The notes beneath the pieces were generated by a model, which was not told the origin of the DNA, did not search any database, and saw nothing but the letters and a program-made list of their open reading frames with translations. From positions 5,006,741 to 5,070,740 of the forward strand of contig NC_064038.1 of assembly GCF_932526225.1 (NCBI RefSeq): DNA of 64,000 bases. The letters are read 5' to 3'. Every line of letters begins with the position of its first letter. The stretch's first letter is position 1. The translations under genes were made by a program, and so were the position numbers. This stretch comes from Nematostella vectensis. Taxonomy: Eukaryota; Cnidaria; Anthozoa; Actiniaria; Edwardsiidae. This document shows, one piece after another, positions 12,201 through 21,208 of this stretch.

Positions 12201-15200
12201 TTACATATTGTATTTTCTTTTTCAACTCCTAGTATAGTCTTAACTGTTTTTTAGGAGTATAACTATTAAAGATTAAAGATTAAAGATTATCACCAGTTTA
12301 CTCACGGTTGATTACGTAACAATCTCCGATGATTTTTAACGGAAAACGCGATAAATAATTCAAAATATTGAAGGCAGTGTGTCTATTGGAAGTTCCTTTG
12401 AGGATGTGATTGATAATTTAAAGCCGATGGTCTGTCAAATATCTTGGATTCTAATAAATTCTTTTGTCTTTTAACGGTTGAGGTTCCCGTCGGACCTCCG
12501 GGATTAAACTGGCGACAATGCGGCTTTAAGCAACGTTTGTTTATAGTTTGCATCGTCCATCTTCCTTCATCCCAATGACATCCGTCTTCTCTGCGAAATC
12601 CCCTCTCCCCCGGTTGAGGTTTGCGTCGGACCTCCGGGAGTAAACTGGCGACAATGCGGCTTTAAGCAACGTTTGTTTATAGTTTGCATCGTCCATCTTC
12701 CTTCATCCCAATGCCAACCATCTTCTCTGTGAAATCCTCTCTCCTTCACCCTGTTAACCTTCTTATTATTTTTCTTCAAGGTCGCTCAGAGTGAAACGTC
12801 ATCTGCGGAAGACACAAGTCGTGGCTCCATAGCCGTACAGCTCGCGCAGCCCCAGCGGATCCCGCCCCAGCCATCTGCGCCCCCGCCAATAACGGACCCC
12901 CGTGAGACGGCCGAGTACAAGGCAGCGATGGAACTCGAGATGTGGAAGGACCAACAGGAGGAGCTCTTTCAAGCGCTTGTAAGCGACGTCTAAAGTAAAG
13001 GCCGATCTAGACAGCACGATTTAGTCGTATGCGACCTGTCTACGACGTGTCGTAGCCCTGAATTACACACTGATACTTTCGTAGTCAAGCATCGCAGCGG
13101 AGTCGTAGGCTGATTTACCTTCTACGAATCGAGTTGTAGAAGTGTCGCATAAGACTAAATCGTGTTGTCTAAGTCAGCCTAAAGCACTAAGGGCGTTTCG
13201 GGCTCCGAGGCTCTCTCGAGATTGAACATCATTTTGTGTGTGGCGCAGTTTCGAATAGAGGGGATGTCCCAAAGTAGTGATAGGATTCCGTGTAGTGATG
13301 AAAAGAACCGCTCGGCATTTGTTGGCCCGTGGTGCAACCAACTTCAGTTAAAGTGCTTACCACTGACACACTAACTCACACTTGTAATTGTAAACCTCGT
13401 GTCATAGTTTTCGCTTAGAAGCGCTCAGAGATTTTACGATAAGCGTTTTGTTTGATTCATTGTTTGTTTGTTTTTTTTCTCCACGTCTATCCTACGTAGG
13501 ATGATATTTCAGCATGATATTTGACATAAGGCGGAATCTTTGGGGGACACCCTTTTGGGAATGTATCCCATTTTGAGGTGTCCACTTTTTTTAGTTCAAA
13601 ATTGAAAGTGTCGAAAATCTTTAACGGATCCCCTTAATCGAGGTTGTACTATATATCATAAAGTCGACATTAACTCGCCCTGATTTGTGTTTTGTTTAAT
13701 TATTAGCTTCAACAGAAAGAGGCTTCTCATATGAAGGTTTTAGCAGAAGAGTGGAAAAGACGAGACAAGGAACGGGAGATTCTTGTTACAAAAAAGGTAT
13801 GAGTTTGAAACAGATCTACATTATATTCATTTTCTTGTTCAAAATACTTCTACTGTCTATCACTGAACGATATTGAACTGAAGAAGTGATGGAAATTATA
13901 AGGACGTTTGCTCCCTATCCTGACATCTTTTTTTTGTGTGGAAGATTGAAGAGTATTCCCAGTTGGAGGAAAAGTTAAAGCAATCCATGGCTGATCTCGA
14001 GAAACGTGAGCGACTTCTGTCGGACAATGAGGCTAAGGTGATAATTATTTATCCCTCCCTGTATCGTGTATCGTATATTCCATCTCCTCATTTCGTCTAT
14101 GTATCGTGCCTTCTTCGTGGTCCATCCTTCCTTATGTATATTCCATCTCATTTCGTCTCTATATCATACCATCTACATGGTCCATCCTCCCTCATGTATA
14201 TTCCATCTCATTTCGTCTCTATATCATGCCATCTACGTGGTCCACCCTCCCTCATGTATATTCCATCTCATTTCGTCTCTATATCATACCATCTACGTGG
14301 TCCATCCTCCCTTATGTATATTCCATCTCATTTCGTCTCTATATTATACCATCTACGTGGTCCATCCTCCCTCATGTATATTCCATCTCATTTCGTCTCT
14401 ATATCACGCCTTCTACGTGGTCCATCCTCCCTTAAGTATATTCCATCTCATTTCGTCTCTGTATCGTGCCTTCTACGTGGTCCATCCCTCCCTTGTGTGA
14501 ATTCCATCCCCTCATTTCGTCTCTGTATCGTGCCTTCAACGTGAAACATCCTCTCCCTATGTATATTTCATCTCCTCATTTCGTCACTGTATCGTCCCTT
14601 TCAGGTTATGCGCCTAAAGGAGGAGCTCCAGCGAGATCACGAGCGCAAGATGACAGAACTCAAAGAAGCCGCGCGCAGAATGAAGGAGGACTGTGCCCAT
14701 CAGGTAGAAATGGAGAGGTGAGGCGTGTTGCTCCAAGTATCCAGCCTACCCACGATGTTTTTGGCGGCAGCGAAAGTCAAAACATGTTCCACTTATGTTT
14801 GTGCACATTGACAGCCTTATTGTAAAATGACTTGAAAATTCGTAAAATATATCTAAATGTTGAAAGTGTTATATTTTAATGGTGAAAACAAAGCAAAGCG
14901 ATGCATTCCGTGTAGCGTGTATTGGTCTCCGTTAAACTCCTTGCCTGAGTTTCAGCCCCTTACGAGAGCCTGATTTCTTAACACTTAATAACTTCTGCCT
15001 CGCATCTCTATTAAGGTGTTAAGTGCGAAATCTTGAGAGAGCCTGATTTCTTAACACTTAATAACTTCTGCCTCGCATCTCTATTCAGGTCTAAAGTGCG
15101 AGATCTTGAGCAGCAAAAGCAACGTCTGGTTGAGCAGGTAAATATCTTTTATATAAACTCCACACATTTTGAATCGATTTCTTTTTTTTCTGTTTTTGTG

Positions 15201-17556
15201 ATACTTCAATTATAACTTTAGTCATGGATACGTACGTTAATAATAATAATAATAATAATCTTTATTGCCTTAGATAAATCAACATGTCTAAGTTTACAAA
15301 ATGTAGGAGAAACCGATTATAAGTAAATGCGCTACATCAATTATATGTCACTATATTTAAAGACAAGCCTATTGACAAATCTGACACCAAAATATGGAAT
15401 GCTCTGCTTACTCCCCACGGGGTATTGAATGAACCTCTCTTACTGTCCAGCAATCAAATCTCTGACAATTAAAAGAAAAGGCTGCTACAAATATGAGTTT
15501 GTTTTATAGTTGTTTTCGTGTAGTCACTACTTACCTTTTTATCAGCATTTTATCAGCATTTTATCGTTAATATATTTGATTAGATTTTCACGAAACAACC
15601 TCTTGGAGTATCTCTCTCAGTCGACATTCAGTCATAAAGTAAAAGAACGCCCCAAAATTCATCGGCTGATTAGGTTAAGCTTTTCCGATTGTTTCGGTTG
15701 AATTTGGTAAATGTTAAAAAAAGTTTTTATCGAGATCGCATATATTATCTTCCATTATTAAATGAAAATAATAACAATGGGGTGTCTAAGAAGGGCTCTT
15801 TTAATCCATAAATGTTTTTTTTTAGTTGTACGCTGCCGAGAAACGCTACCAAGACAAGGAAAATGAATTTATGACTCACAAGGAGAGAGAGCTGTCCAAA
15901 CCCGAGGTCAAGCTACAGTCTGAACTTGACTTTTTGAGGGTAGAAAAGGTGTGTTGACGTTTGTGAGGATCGAATCCTGGTGTTTTCCTCGGAGGAGATT
16001 GTCAGGAGACTCGTTCCGTTGTAAACAAACGGACACTGACCGTTTTGGAAACTTTGTTTCTTGTTTCCTGTAATTTGTTAATCTTATTTTTCTCAAATTC
16101 CAGATAAATGTTTGTTTTAGAATTTCAAGCAAAGATTTTGCTTTGAGGGATTTTTTGGCTGTTGTTGACAAAGTGTTGTATTTGTGCAAGCTCACACTAG
16201 TATTGTAATTATAAGTCTTAAAAAGGAAGGGAAGCCAACACTTTCTTCCAAAGATGGTAAAGAATTGGAGAACTGAATAGGTGTTTCAAAAAGCTCGTTA
16301 CAGCCAAATTCGTTGTTACACGACCTCGGCGAATTCAAAATCCTTGTCTCGTTTGAGAATAGTGCGTATTCAGACACAAGACGGTATGTACGGTTTTGAC
16401 CATTCCCAACCGAAGAAAGGAATTTTGGATTCTGTGAGGTCGCGTGACAACGAATTTGGCTATAAACAATATCTCACCCAAAGGCACACTAAATTTTCGC
16501 GCGTCCAAATTTCCGTGACCTTTTTTTTTAATCGCGAAAATCGCCAAAATGAAGTGACGCGAAAATAAAGTGTAAAATAATGAATGACAATCTTTAATGC
16601 CCCAGGCTGAGCTAGAGCGCAAGCTTGAGTCGTCCAACAAGTCCAAGATCCACTACAAGCAGCAATGGGGCCGCGCCTTGAGGGAGGTGGCCAAGATCAA
16701 GCAGCAGGAGCAGACAGTCGCACGTGCACGTCTGAAGAAACAGGAGCAGGAGCTGGAGCACATGCGCCTACGGTACTTAGCCGCTGAGGAGAAAGAGGTA
16801 AGCCTGCGGGCTCGTTTGTCTGTAGTGAGGTTGTCGATGACACGCGCTAGTGGTGGTAATGAAGAATCTGGTGATTTCGATGTTTGGCAGGAGCTGAAAA
16901 CGATTACGTTGATTATGATGATGTTGATTATGATGGTGGTGACGATGAGTGCAGTGATGTCGATTATGTTGATGATTATGATGGTGATGATAATGGAAGT
17001 GGTGGTGATGGAGTTGAGCTGACAAGGATGACGATAATGATGACGATGATGATTTGGAGATGATGATAATTGTTTTCAGCAAAATACCCTCCTTTTTCAG
17101 GTTGTAAAAGCAACTGAAAAAGAAGAACTTGAAGAAATAAAGCAGGAGTTATCAAGGTATAATAAATACTATATGATGATCCCTTATCTTTGTCTTATCT
17201 CGATATTTATTTTGTTTCCTTTCTACAGACTTTATCCCAGGCTATCTGTTCTTCTTTCCATTTTTTTTTTTTTGCCTTTCCACAGGCTCAGGCAACAGGA
17301 ACTTGAAAAACAAAAACTCTCCGAGAGCCTGGGCGCTAGATCAGTACCAACCGTGCGCCAGGGACTTGGGTCGAGTGACGTAGGAAGGTCACCAATGACG
17401 TCACACAATGAAGTCGACGAGGATATTGATCATCGTATCGCTAAGCTTATCGAAGAACGCGATACTTTACTACAGACAGGCGTATACACGACAGATGATA
17501 GGATAATAGCCGAACTGGACCGACAGATACGAGACGCGATCGCCAGTAAAGGATAG
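250..17556 (+). CDS. CEP120: CEP120, centrosomal protein of 120 kDa (22 coding exons)
   Basis: Centriole protein that promotes centriole elongation and ciliogenesis; the family has three C2 domains and a C-terminal coiled coil. Model: join(250..295, 583..767, 4410..4496, 4809..4953, 5368..5519, 5911..6114, 6554..6817, 7036..7215, 7404..7567, 8135..8284, 9138..9252, 9587..9651, 10304..10403, 12781..12978, 13707..13796, 13945..14037, 14605..14717, 15089..15137, 15826..15948, 16606..16797, 17101..17156, 17286..17556). All phases agree, giving 1013 aa against about 986 in human. Visible signatures: [11 protein letters not shown] and ELAWELDRK (C2A, about 1-140), a second C2 region (about 160-360), [11 protein letters not shown] and [11 protein letters not shown] (C2C, about 440-620), a coiled coil (about 650-940) with [16 protein letters not shown] and [10 protein letters not shown], and a conserved tail with [13 protein letters not shown] and [10 protein letters not shown]. 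Exon 1 (ATG at 250, GTATAT donor) is the least certain part. I recognise the family from memory; no alignment was run. Confidence 0.93.
1015..1118 (+). mobile_element. Short inverted-repeat element (MITE family A), copy 1
   Basis: Starts CTGGGTACCAGAGCCT and ends near GAGGCTCTGGTCGGGCGAG, followed by AGCTTTTTTCAGTTC. The same sequence in reverse orientation lies at 3287-3402, and a related complete copy at 27681-27812. It is too short to code for anything. It lies in CEP120 intron 2 and is either an independent non-autonomous element or one terminal repeat of a larger unit ending at 3402. Confidence 0.65.
1591..2182 (+). CDS. Unrecognised lysine-rich coding segment inside CEP120 intron 2 (possible terminal exon or captured fragment)
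   Basis: Open frame in the sense orientation of CEP120 but not joinable to it. It stays open from just after an in-frame stop near 1588, with a possible acceptor AAAAG at about 1600, to the stop at 2182. The translation begins around [20 protein letters not shown], has a mixed helical middle, then a K/E-rich stretch ([20 protein letters not shown]). A shift near 2035 would open a second acidic frame ([20 protein letters not shown]), so a frameshift or short intron is possible. An AATAAA lies at about 2643. I do not recognise the protein. It could be the last exon of a nested gene or a decayed gene fragment carried between the inverted elements at 1015 and 3402. Confidence 0.35.
2815..3077 (-). 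CDS. Unrecognised antisense coding segment inside CEP120 intron 2 (possible terminal exon)
   Basis: On the minus strand a frame runs from a possible acceptor CTAAG (3082-3078) to a TGA at 2815. Its translation includes [20 protein letters not shown] and [20 protein letters not shown], then a G-rich end. A minus-strand AATAAA at about 2745 would serve as its poly(A) signal. It converges on the plus-strand segment ending at 2182. The even, charged, helix-like composition looks like real protein rather than a chance frame. I cannot name the family. No upstream exon was identified, so it may be a remnant. Confidence 0.3.
3287..3402 (-). mobile_element. Short inverted-repeat element (MITE family A), copy 2, inverted
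   Basis: Begins GAACTGAAAAAAGCTACTCG and ends GAGGCTCTGGTACCCA. It is the reverse complement, with divergence, of 1015-1118. The two copies bracket the two unrecognised coding segments at 1591-3077. It abuts the next inverted-repeat element at 3403. Confidence 0.65.
3403..4211. mobile_element. Non-autonomous inverted-repeat element, about 0.8 kb
   Basis: Terminal arms GGCATTACTAAAAAG..GGAACCGGCGGAAC (3403-3463) and its reverse complement (about 4169-4211, ending GGTTCCGCTTTTTAGTAATG) are nearly identical. The interior is AT-rich with no convincing coding region. It fills the end of CEP120 intron 2, finishing about 200 bases before exon 3. Confidence 0.6.
4659..4721. repeat. Near-perfect hairpin (22-bp arms)
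   Basis: Arms 4659-4680 and 4700-4721 (AGCCTGYGTGCAGCCGGAAA..) are complementary with one mismatch around a 19-base loop. The region on both sides is AT-rich. It is probably the remnant of a small fold-back element in CEP120 intron 3. Confidence 0.6.
7976..8105. repeat. CAT/ATC microsatellite
   Basis: Imperfect run of CAT, ATC and CAA triplets just upstream of CEP120 exon 10 (starts 8135). The frames open across it (Ile-, Ser- or Asp-rich) are artefacts of the triplet repeat. Confidence 0.8.
8318..8935 (+). repeat. Minisatellite, 102-bp unit, about 6 copies
   Basis: Six highly similar units with period 102 (for example CGTAAGGTCCTACAACAGTC..) inside CEP120 intron 10. The last unit is the most diverged. 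The period is a multiple of three, so a repetitive frame stays open through the array, but there is no reason to think it is translated. Each unit carries a CTTCAG acceptor-like site and, about 50 bases on, a GTAAGG donor-like site. Confidence 0.9.
9770..9910 (+). repeat. Dispersed repeat fragment sharing CCGGAGGTCCCGTCTCT with the SINE at 29 kb
   Basis: The segment around AAGCCGGAGGTCCCGTCTCT, followed by a 15-A run and CTGGGGACGC, resembles the 3' half of the tRNA-like SINE at 28985-29263. The tRNA-like head is not present here. It is likely a 5'-truncated or diverged relative. Confidence 0.45.
10726..12292 (+). mobile_element. 5'-truncated non-LTR retrotransposon (CR1/L2/Jockey-like LINE)
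   Basis: Sense insertion in CEP120 intron 13. The reverse-transcriptase frame is open from about 10738 (KAFDSVPH, core motif A) through 10805-11794, with [20 protein letters not shown] and LFADDC (catalytic FADD box), then thumb and C-terminal sequence ([23 protein letters not shown]) to a stop at 11794. Endonuclease and the N-terminal part of the RT are missing, so it cannot be autonomous. An AT-rich 3' UTR ends in three ATTAAAG repeats at about 12265-12290, a typical 3' tail in these clades. The exact clade needs a phylogeny. Confidence 0.9.
12475..12746 (+). repeat. Tandem duplication, 136-bp unit, 2 copies, just upstream of CEP120 exon 14
   Basis: Units 12475-12610 and 12611-12746 share CGGTTGAGGT..GCGTCGGACCTCC and are nearly identical. 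The second ends 34 bases before the exon at 12781. No coding content was seen. Confidence 0.85.
13002..13180. mobile_element. Fold-back element (MITE-like)
   Basis: Arms GATCTAGACAGCACGATTTA.. (about 13002-13035) and ..GACTAAATCGTGTTGTCTAA (about 13144-13180) are inverted copies around 110 bases. It starts about 25 bases after the donor of CEP120 exon 14. Confidence 0.6.
14090..14600 (+). repeat. Minisatellite, 60-bp unit, about 8 copies
   Basis: Period 60, core TATTCCATCTCATTTCGTCT then a variable half ending in TACGTGGTCCATCCTCCCT. It fills CEP120 intron 16 and ends at the CTTTCAG acceptor of exon 17. It is pyrimidine-rich. The period is divisible by three, so all three frames stay open and give spurious proteins. 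Confidence 0.9.
14964..15109 (+). repeat. Tandem duplication across the 3' splice site of CEP120 exon 18
   Basis: Units 14964-15036 and 15037-15109 (offset 73) both contain GAGCCTGATTTCTTAACACT, the pyrimidine tract, the acceptor and the first bases of the exon. The downstream copy has CAG and is used (exon 15089-15137, phase 2). The upstream copy reads AAG and its exon-like part (TGTTAAGTGCGAAATCTTGA) has diverged. Confidence 0.85.
15236..15262. repeat. TAA microsatellite
   Basis: TAATAATAATAATAATAATC followed by TTTATTGCC. This resembles the reverse complement of a retroelement 3' tail, but the neighbouring sequence to about 15480 is not recognisable. Confidence 0.5.
16298..16470. mobile_element. 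Fold-back element (MITE-like)
   Basis: Arms CAGCCAAATTCGTTGTTACA..CGACCTC and GAGGTCGCGTGACAACGAAT..TTGGCT are about 50-bp inverted copies around 60 bases. It lies in CEP120 intron 19 before exon 20 (16606). Confidence 0.65.
16905..17070. repeat. GAT-rich microsatellite
   Basis: Imperfect GAT/GATGAT/TGATTATGATG repeats in CEP120 intron 20. They produce Met- or His-rich spurious frames on either strand. Confidence 0.8.
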
Positions 17557-18206
17557 CGCGAACACTATTCGGAGCTTTATAGCGACTTGATCAGTCTTTC
17601 ACTTATTCTTGCTTTTTTTTTCTATTTACGAATATAACTACAAAACACTCTTCCAGAAACACAGCTTTTACCTTAGACTTACCAAACTCAACCTTTGAAA
17701 GGATTTTTTTTTAATCTATGGAAAGGTTTTTATAAGGCTTCTAGGAGAACAAAATGATGGCTGAATGTCTCTGTATATGTACCAGCCTAGGCATAACAGG
17801 ATTCCTGCCCCTGGAGATAACGGTGAGGCAGCTTGGGGTCTGGGCCGTGCTCGGCAATGGTTTCCTTTGACGTCACAATTCTTAGCAACCGCAGAAAGCC
17901 CATCAGAAACCCGATAGCATGCATATGACTAGGTTGTTATGCACAAGTCTTTTTCGCGGAAGAGGGAAAATGGGGAGGTTTGCGCTCTGTAACGGCTCTG
18001 CATAATTTATTACTCCCTTTTACTTTTTTTTCGTCTTTTATTGGGTGTCAACGGTTTTAGAATGTTTATTTGTACATAGAAACCATGATGTAAAAGCAGA
18101 TCTCTACGTCGTACGTATGAAAAAGATATTATTTAGAATTCCTGGAAAAAAGATTACTCACCTTGTATTATATGTTTAACCACGCCAATAAGGCAAAACA
18201 CACGAC

Positions 18207-18212
18207 AATAAA
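18207..18212 (+). terminator. Candidate poly(A) signal of CEP120
   Basis: AATAAA about 650 bases after the CEP120 stop at 17556, followed by T/G-rich sequence. It is the most plausible 3' end seen before the gene-poor spacer. Confidence 0.45.
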
Positions 18213-20143
18213 ATAATTGTTTTCTAGCAAATGTTGTGTCGCTATTTTAGACTTCGTCTACATCCTCCTGGGATTGCAAATTTCCCCTAATTTCCCGTGA
18301 TTTGTACTTATATACATCACGATATTTGTCACCTCATGATCAAAATGCGCTGTTGTTTGAAATCGTGCGTGACCGGTATTTGCAGCGCGCGTAGATTAGC
18401 GATTTTAGTATCCTTTTCTAAGGATGGAAAATACGTTTACTAGAGAACCAAATTTCGCGAACTTGGATCAAGGTCTCTCGTCTTTTTTGCTTCAAGTGAT
18501 GAACCTGCAAAGATTGTGTGAATCACGAATCCCGTGGTATGTCCTCTGATACTATAGCTAACAACCTGTGACAAGAACGAGTGTGTAAAGTGTACCAAAA
18601 CGTCTTTGTCGGCTGTAAGGGGGAAGAGACCAATAACCAAACTTTTGCGGAACCACTTGTTTATTCTTGCAGAACTTTGGAAATCGTAGAAGAACGGAAG
18701 AAGAACTGTAGAACTATAGACGAACTCTATACAATTTTACGGTTGCTCCTTTTATAGGCAGGGTGCATCTGCGTGTGTATGCCTGCAGGCACTCGTGAGC
18801 TTCGTGTACCATTACATCATAAATGAAGAAGTTGATTGGTTTACCAGATTTTCTTGGTAACGGGTACACGGGTTGGCCCAGGGGTGAATGCAAAAATAGG
18901 ACATGCGCAGATGCTGTTTACAGGCATATTTTCCAACATAAAACTAATATAAAAGTAGTAAAAGTAGCAACAGAAAGGAAGAGCTAAATCTAACGTCACT
19001 GACGGTACTAAAAACTTTAGCTAAGATTCGAAAAGGAAAAAGTTATTATCGAAAAACTCAAAGGTTAATTATGTTGTTAGCTAAGAAAAAGTGTCAACAA
19101 AAACGAAGTTGGTGTCAATAGGGCGGATTTACGTTCTGTGTGTGTTCCATAAATTACACGCAAAGGTTTGTTGTTAGCCTTGTTTAACTAAGCGGTTACA
19201 CACCTTAAGGTCTTTGAAGTTGCGACTGCCAATCAACTGAACATTTTCTCTTATTAAATATATCACCTAATATGGGTCTTTGAAGTTAGGGCCGCCAATC
19301 AACTGAACATGATTCTCTTATTAAACATGCATCCTCAATTAGGATCCCATCGAGATAACACAACACAACAGCAGCCGCGCCTAGTGCCAAATAATTCTAC
19401 CGTGCTGGACATGACGGAAAAACATGACGTGACGCTTCAAATAAGCCCATTTTACATCGAATAAGGCGGATAATTTCTCTGAGTACTTAGTAACTTATAG
19501 CAAATAAAATATCAAGTGCGGCTTTTTTTAAATTGATGCGACTTTTTGTAAAGTGTCATTGAAATTTGAGCTTTTCGTCCCTGAACTGATACACAGGGCA
19601 ATGATGATCAAGGAAAAATTATCTTAAAAAGCCATTATCTGGTTATGTGCACTTAGGCCTCACGTTATTCGTGTTTTAAAAATCAGTCCGCAATACAAGG
19701 AACCTATAGCCATTGTAAGAAATGTTGTCTTCTCTTTCTATCTGGAATTGCGCGTTTTCCAGGTTTTTCCGTCATGTCACCGGGCTGAACTTAATTGATT
19801 CAGATGTCGAAATGCTCATGGGCCCAATCATTAAATTTATTTGAATCACTATAAAATTCAATCCATCCTAAAATAGAAAAAACGGCTTTCTTTATTGCTA
19901 AAATATTAAGTAATATATGGAATGTAATACTTTTTACCATGTTAAAATACTTCAAAATTAAAACTGAAAGAGCAGTGTCACGCAAGCATCGGTGTCAAGC
20001 ACTTCGAGTCGAAAAGTCGCACAATTGGCATCACGCTAGCCCGGTCGCAGCTCTAGATCCCACATTGATCTAAGCTGTGGTTTAAAGCACTTCGTTCGAG
20101 TCGAAGTCGCCCTGCAGATTTTTTGCCGATGAAGTTTAACTGA
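18213..20143. other. Spacer, no gene recognised
   Basis: Unique-looking, moderately AT-rich sequence. All frames are short and of unconvincing composition. GTCTTTGAAGTTRSGRCYGCCAATCAACTGAACAT appears twice (about 19210 and 19275), a short direct repeat. Confidence 0.4.
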
Positions 20144-20206
20144 GGCAAACCAGCTATGCCATGCTGACGAGTCCTAATAATGACGAAACAGCTGTCCATG
20201 GTTGCC
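20144..20206 (+). ncRNA. Type I hammerhead ribozyme
   Basis: All conserved core parts are present in order. CUGACGA lies at 20164-20170. Stem II is GUCC..UGAC (20171-20184, three Watson-Crick pairs, one mismatch, loop UAAUAA). GAAA lies at 20185-20188. A minimal stem III follows, A188-U195 and C189-G194 with loop AGCU. The cleavage triplet is GUC, with scission after 20196. Stem I is open at its end (type I): CAUGG 20197-20201 pairs with CCAUG 20159-20163, and UUGCC 20202-20206 pairs with GGCAA 20144-20148, leaving a 10-base bulge that could make the loop II contact. The tiny stem III, part of the palindrome ACAGCUGU, matches animal retrozyme-type and Penelope-associated hammerheads, which can act as dimers. 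Folding was judged by eye. Confidence 0.85.
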
Positions 20207-21208
20207 GAACTGCACGGGTAATAGACTGTGCTAGCGTCCCGTCTTGGCCCGACTGGTGCCAATGTGTGTATGCTAGTGTGCTTTTAAAGTCCACATGTAA
20301 ATATTACGGCAATTCATACATTGCCGTATTTGCACGATTAAACATCGCAATAAATACCGAGCAAGTAAACCATGGCTTTAGGGCGCAGCGAGATTCAAGA
20401 AAAGAAAAAAAAAACAACGAGCAACCAAATTACGCGAGAAAGCATCGATCAGAAGGGAATGTTATCTGTTCCTACAGCCGTCGAAATTTCGCGGGAATCG
20501 TGCGTTACAAGAACACGTTCACGGTCTTGTCTCACGATTTCCAAAACATAAATCGATGGAGCACAAAGTCAAAAACCACCAGTATTCCAATTTTTTCTTT
20601 GTATTTCAGTTTTTTCTTGTTAATTCAAGGTGTGATCATGTTTTTCTTTTTCGGATCCCCTGTATTTTTCTATTGCCGCTTCCGACAAAGCTTCTTTTGC
20701 TCCATCCCATGCAAATATTTATTTCACGTAGAGAGAACAACGATTCATTACATCTCTCTTTCCTTGGTGAAACCACAGGCCGACCAGGATTAGAATCGTG
20801 ATCCTTCAGGAAAATTAAATATAATTTGAAGTTGTGTCTTGACTGTTTTCTCAATAAAGCTAGTTGCATTACTATAATATTAGCCTCGTGTGTTGTTCTT
20901 AAGGGGAATTGTGGCGCTGAAACGGGTTTAGTCCCTCGAGAGAAAAGTTCCCCCACCAAGAGAAGAGAGACTCTCTGGTCCGCCTGTGGTGAAACAATTC
21001 CGTGTTTCTTCTTTCAGGCGTCATTTTATTGTTTTCTTTTCATTAATTAGAATTCGTATGCAAATTATAGAATGACTAACACCTCCTTTTGTCTACTAAG
21101 TTTATAATTGCTAACCTACGAAGCTAGACAATCTAGACATCTGTTCGGATGTCCCGAGAGAGAAACATTCATCACCAGTACGCAAATGGGGACGTAGTAT
21201 CTTGAGCC
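20207..21208. other. Spacer, no gene recognised
   Basis: Open frames of 80-210 codons occur (for example 20161-20793) but are Phe/Ser-rich, overlap on several frames and lack domain character. A short inverted repeat ACCACAGGCSGACCA lies at about 20772 and 20980. If the ribozyme belongs to a retrozyme, its body could lie here, but no second ribozyme copy was found. Confidence 0.35.

Noticed and set aside
13936-14544. Long overlapping frames with [15 protein letters not shown]-type repeats
   Set aside because: 60-bp minisatellite read in all three frames; only the first part (13945-14037) is a real CEP120 exon.
20161-20793. 210-codon frame starting inside the ribozyme
   Set aside because: Phe/Ser/Lys low-complexity translation with competing frames; no recognisable domain.
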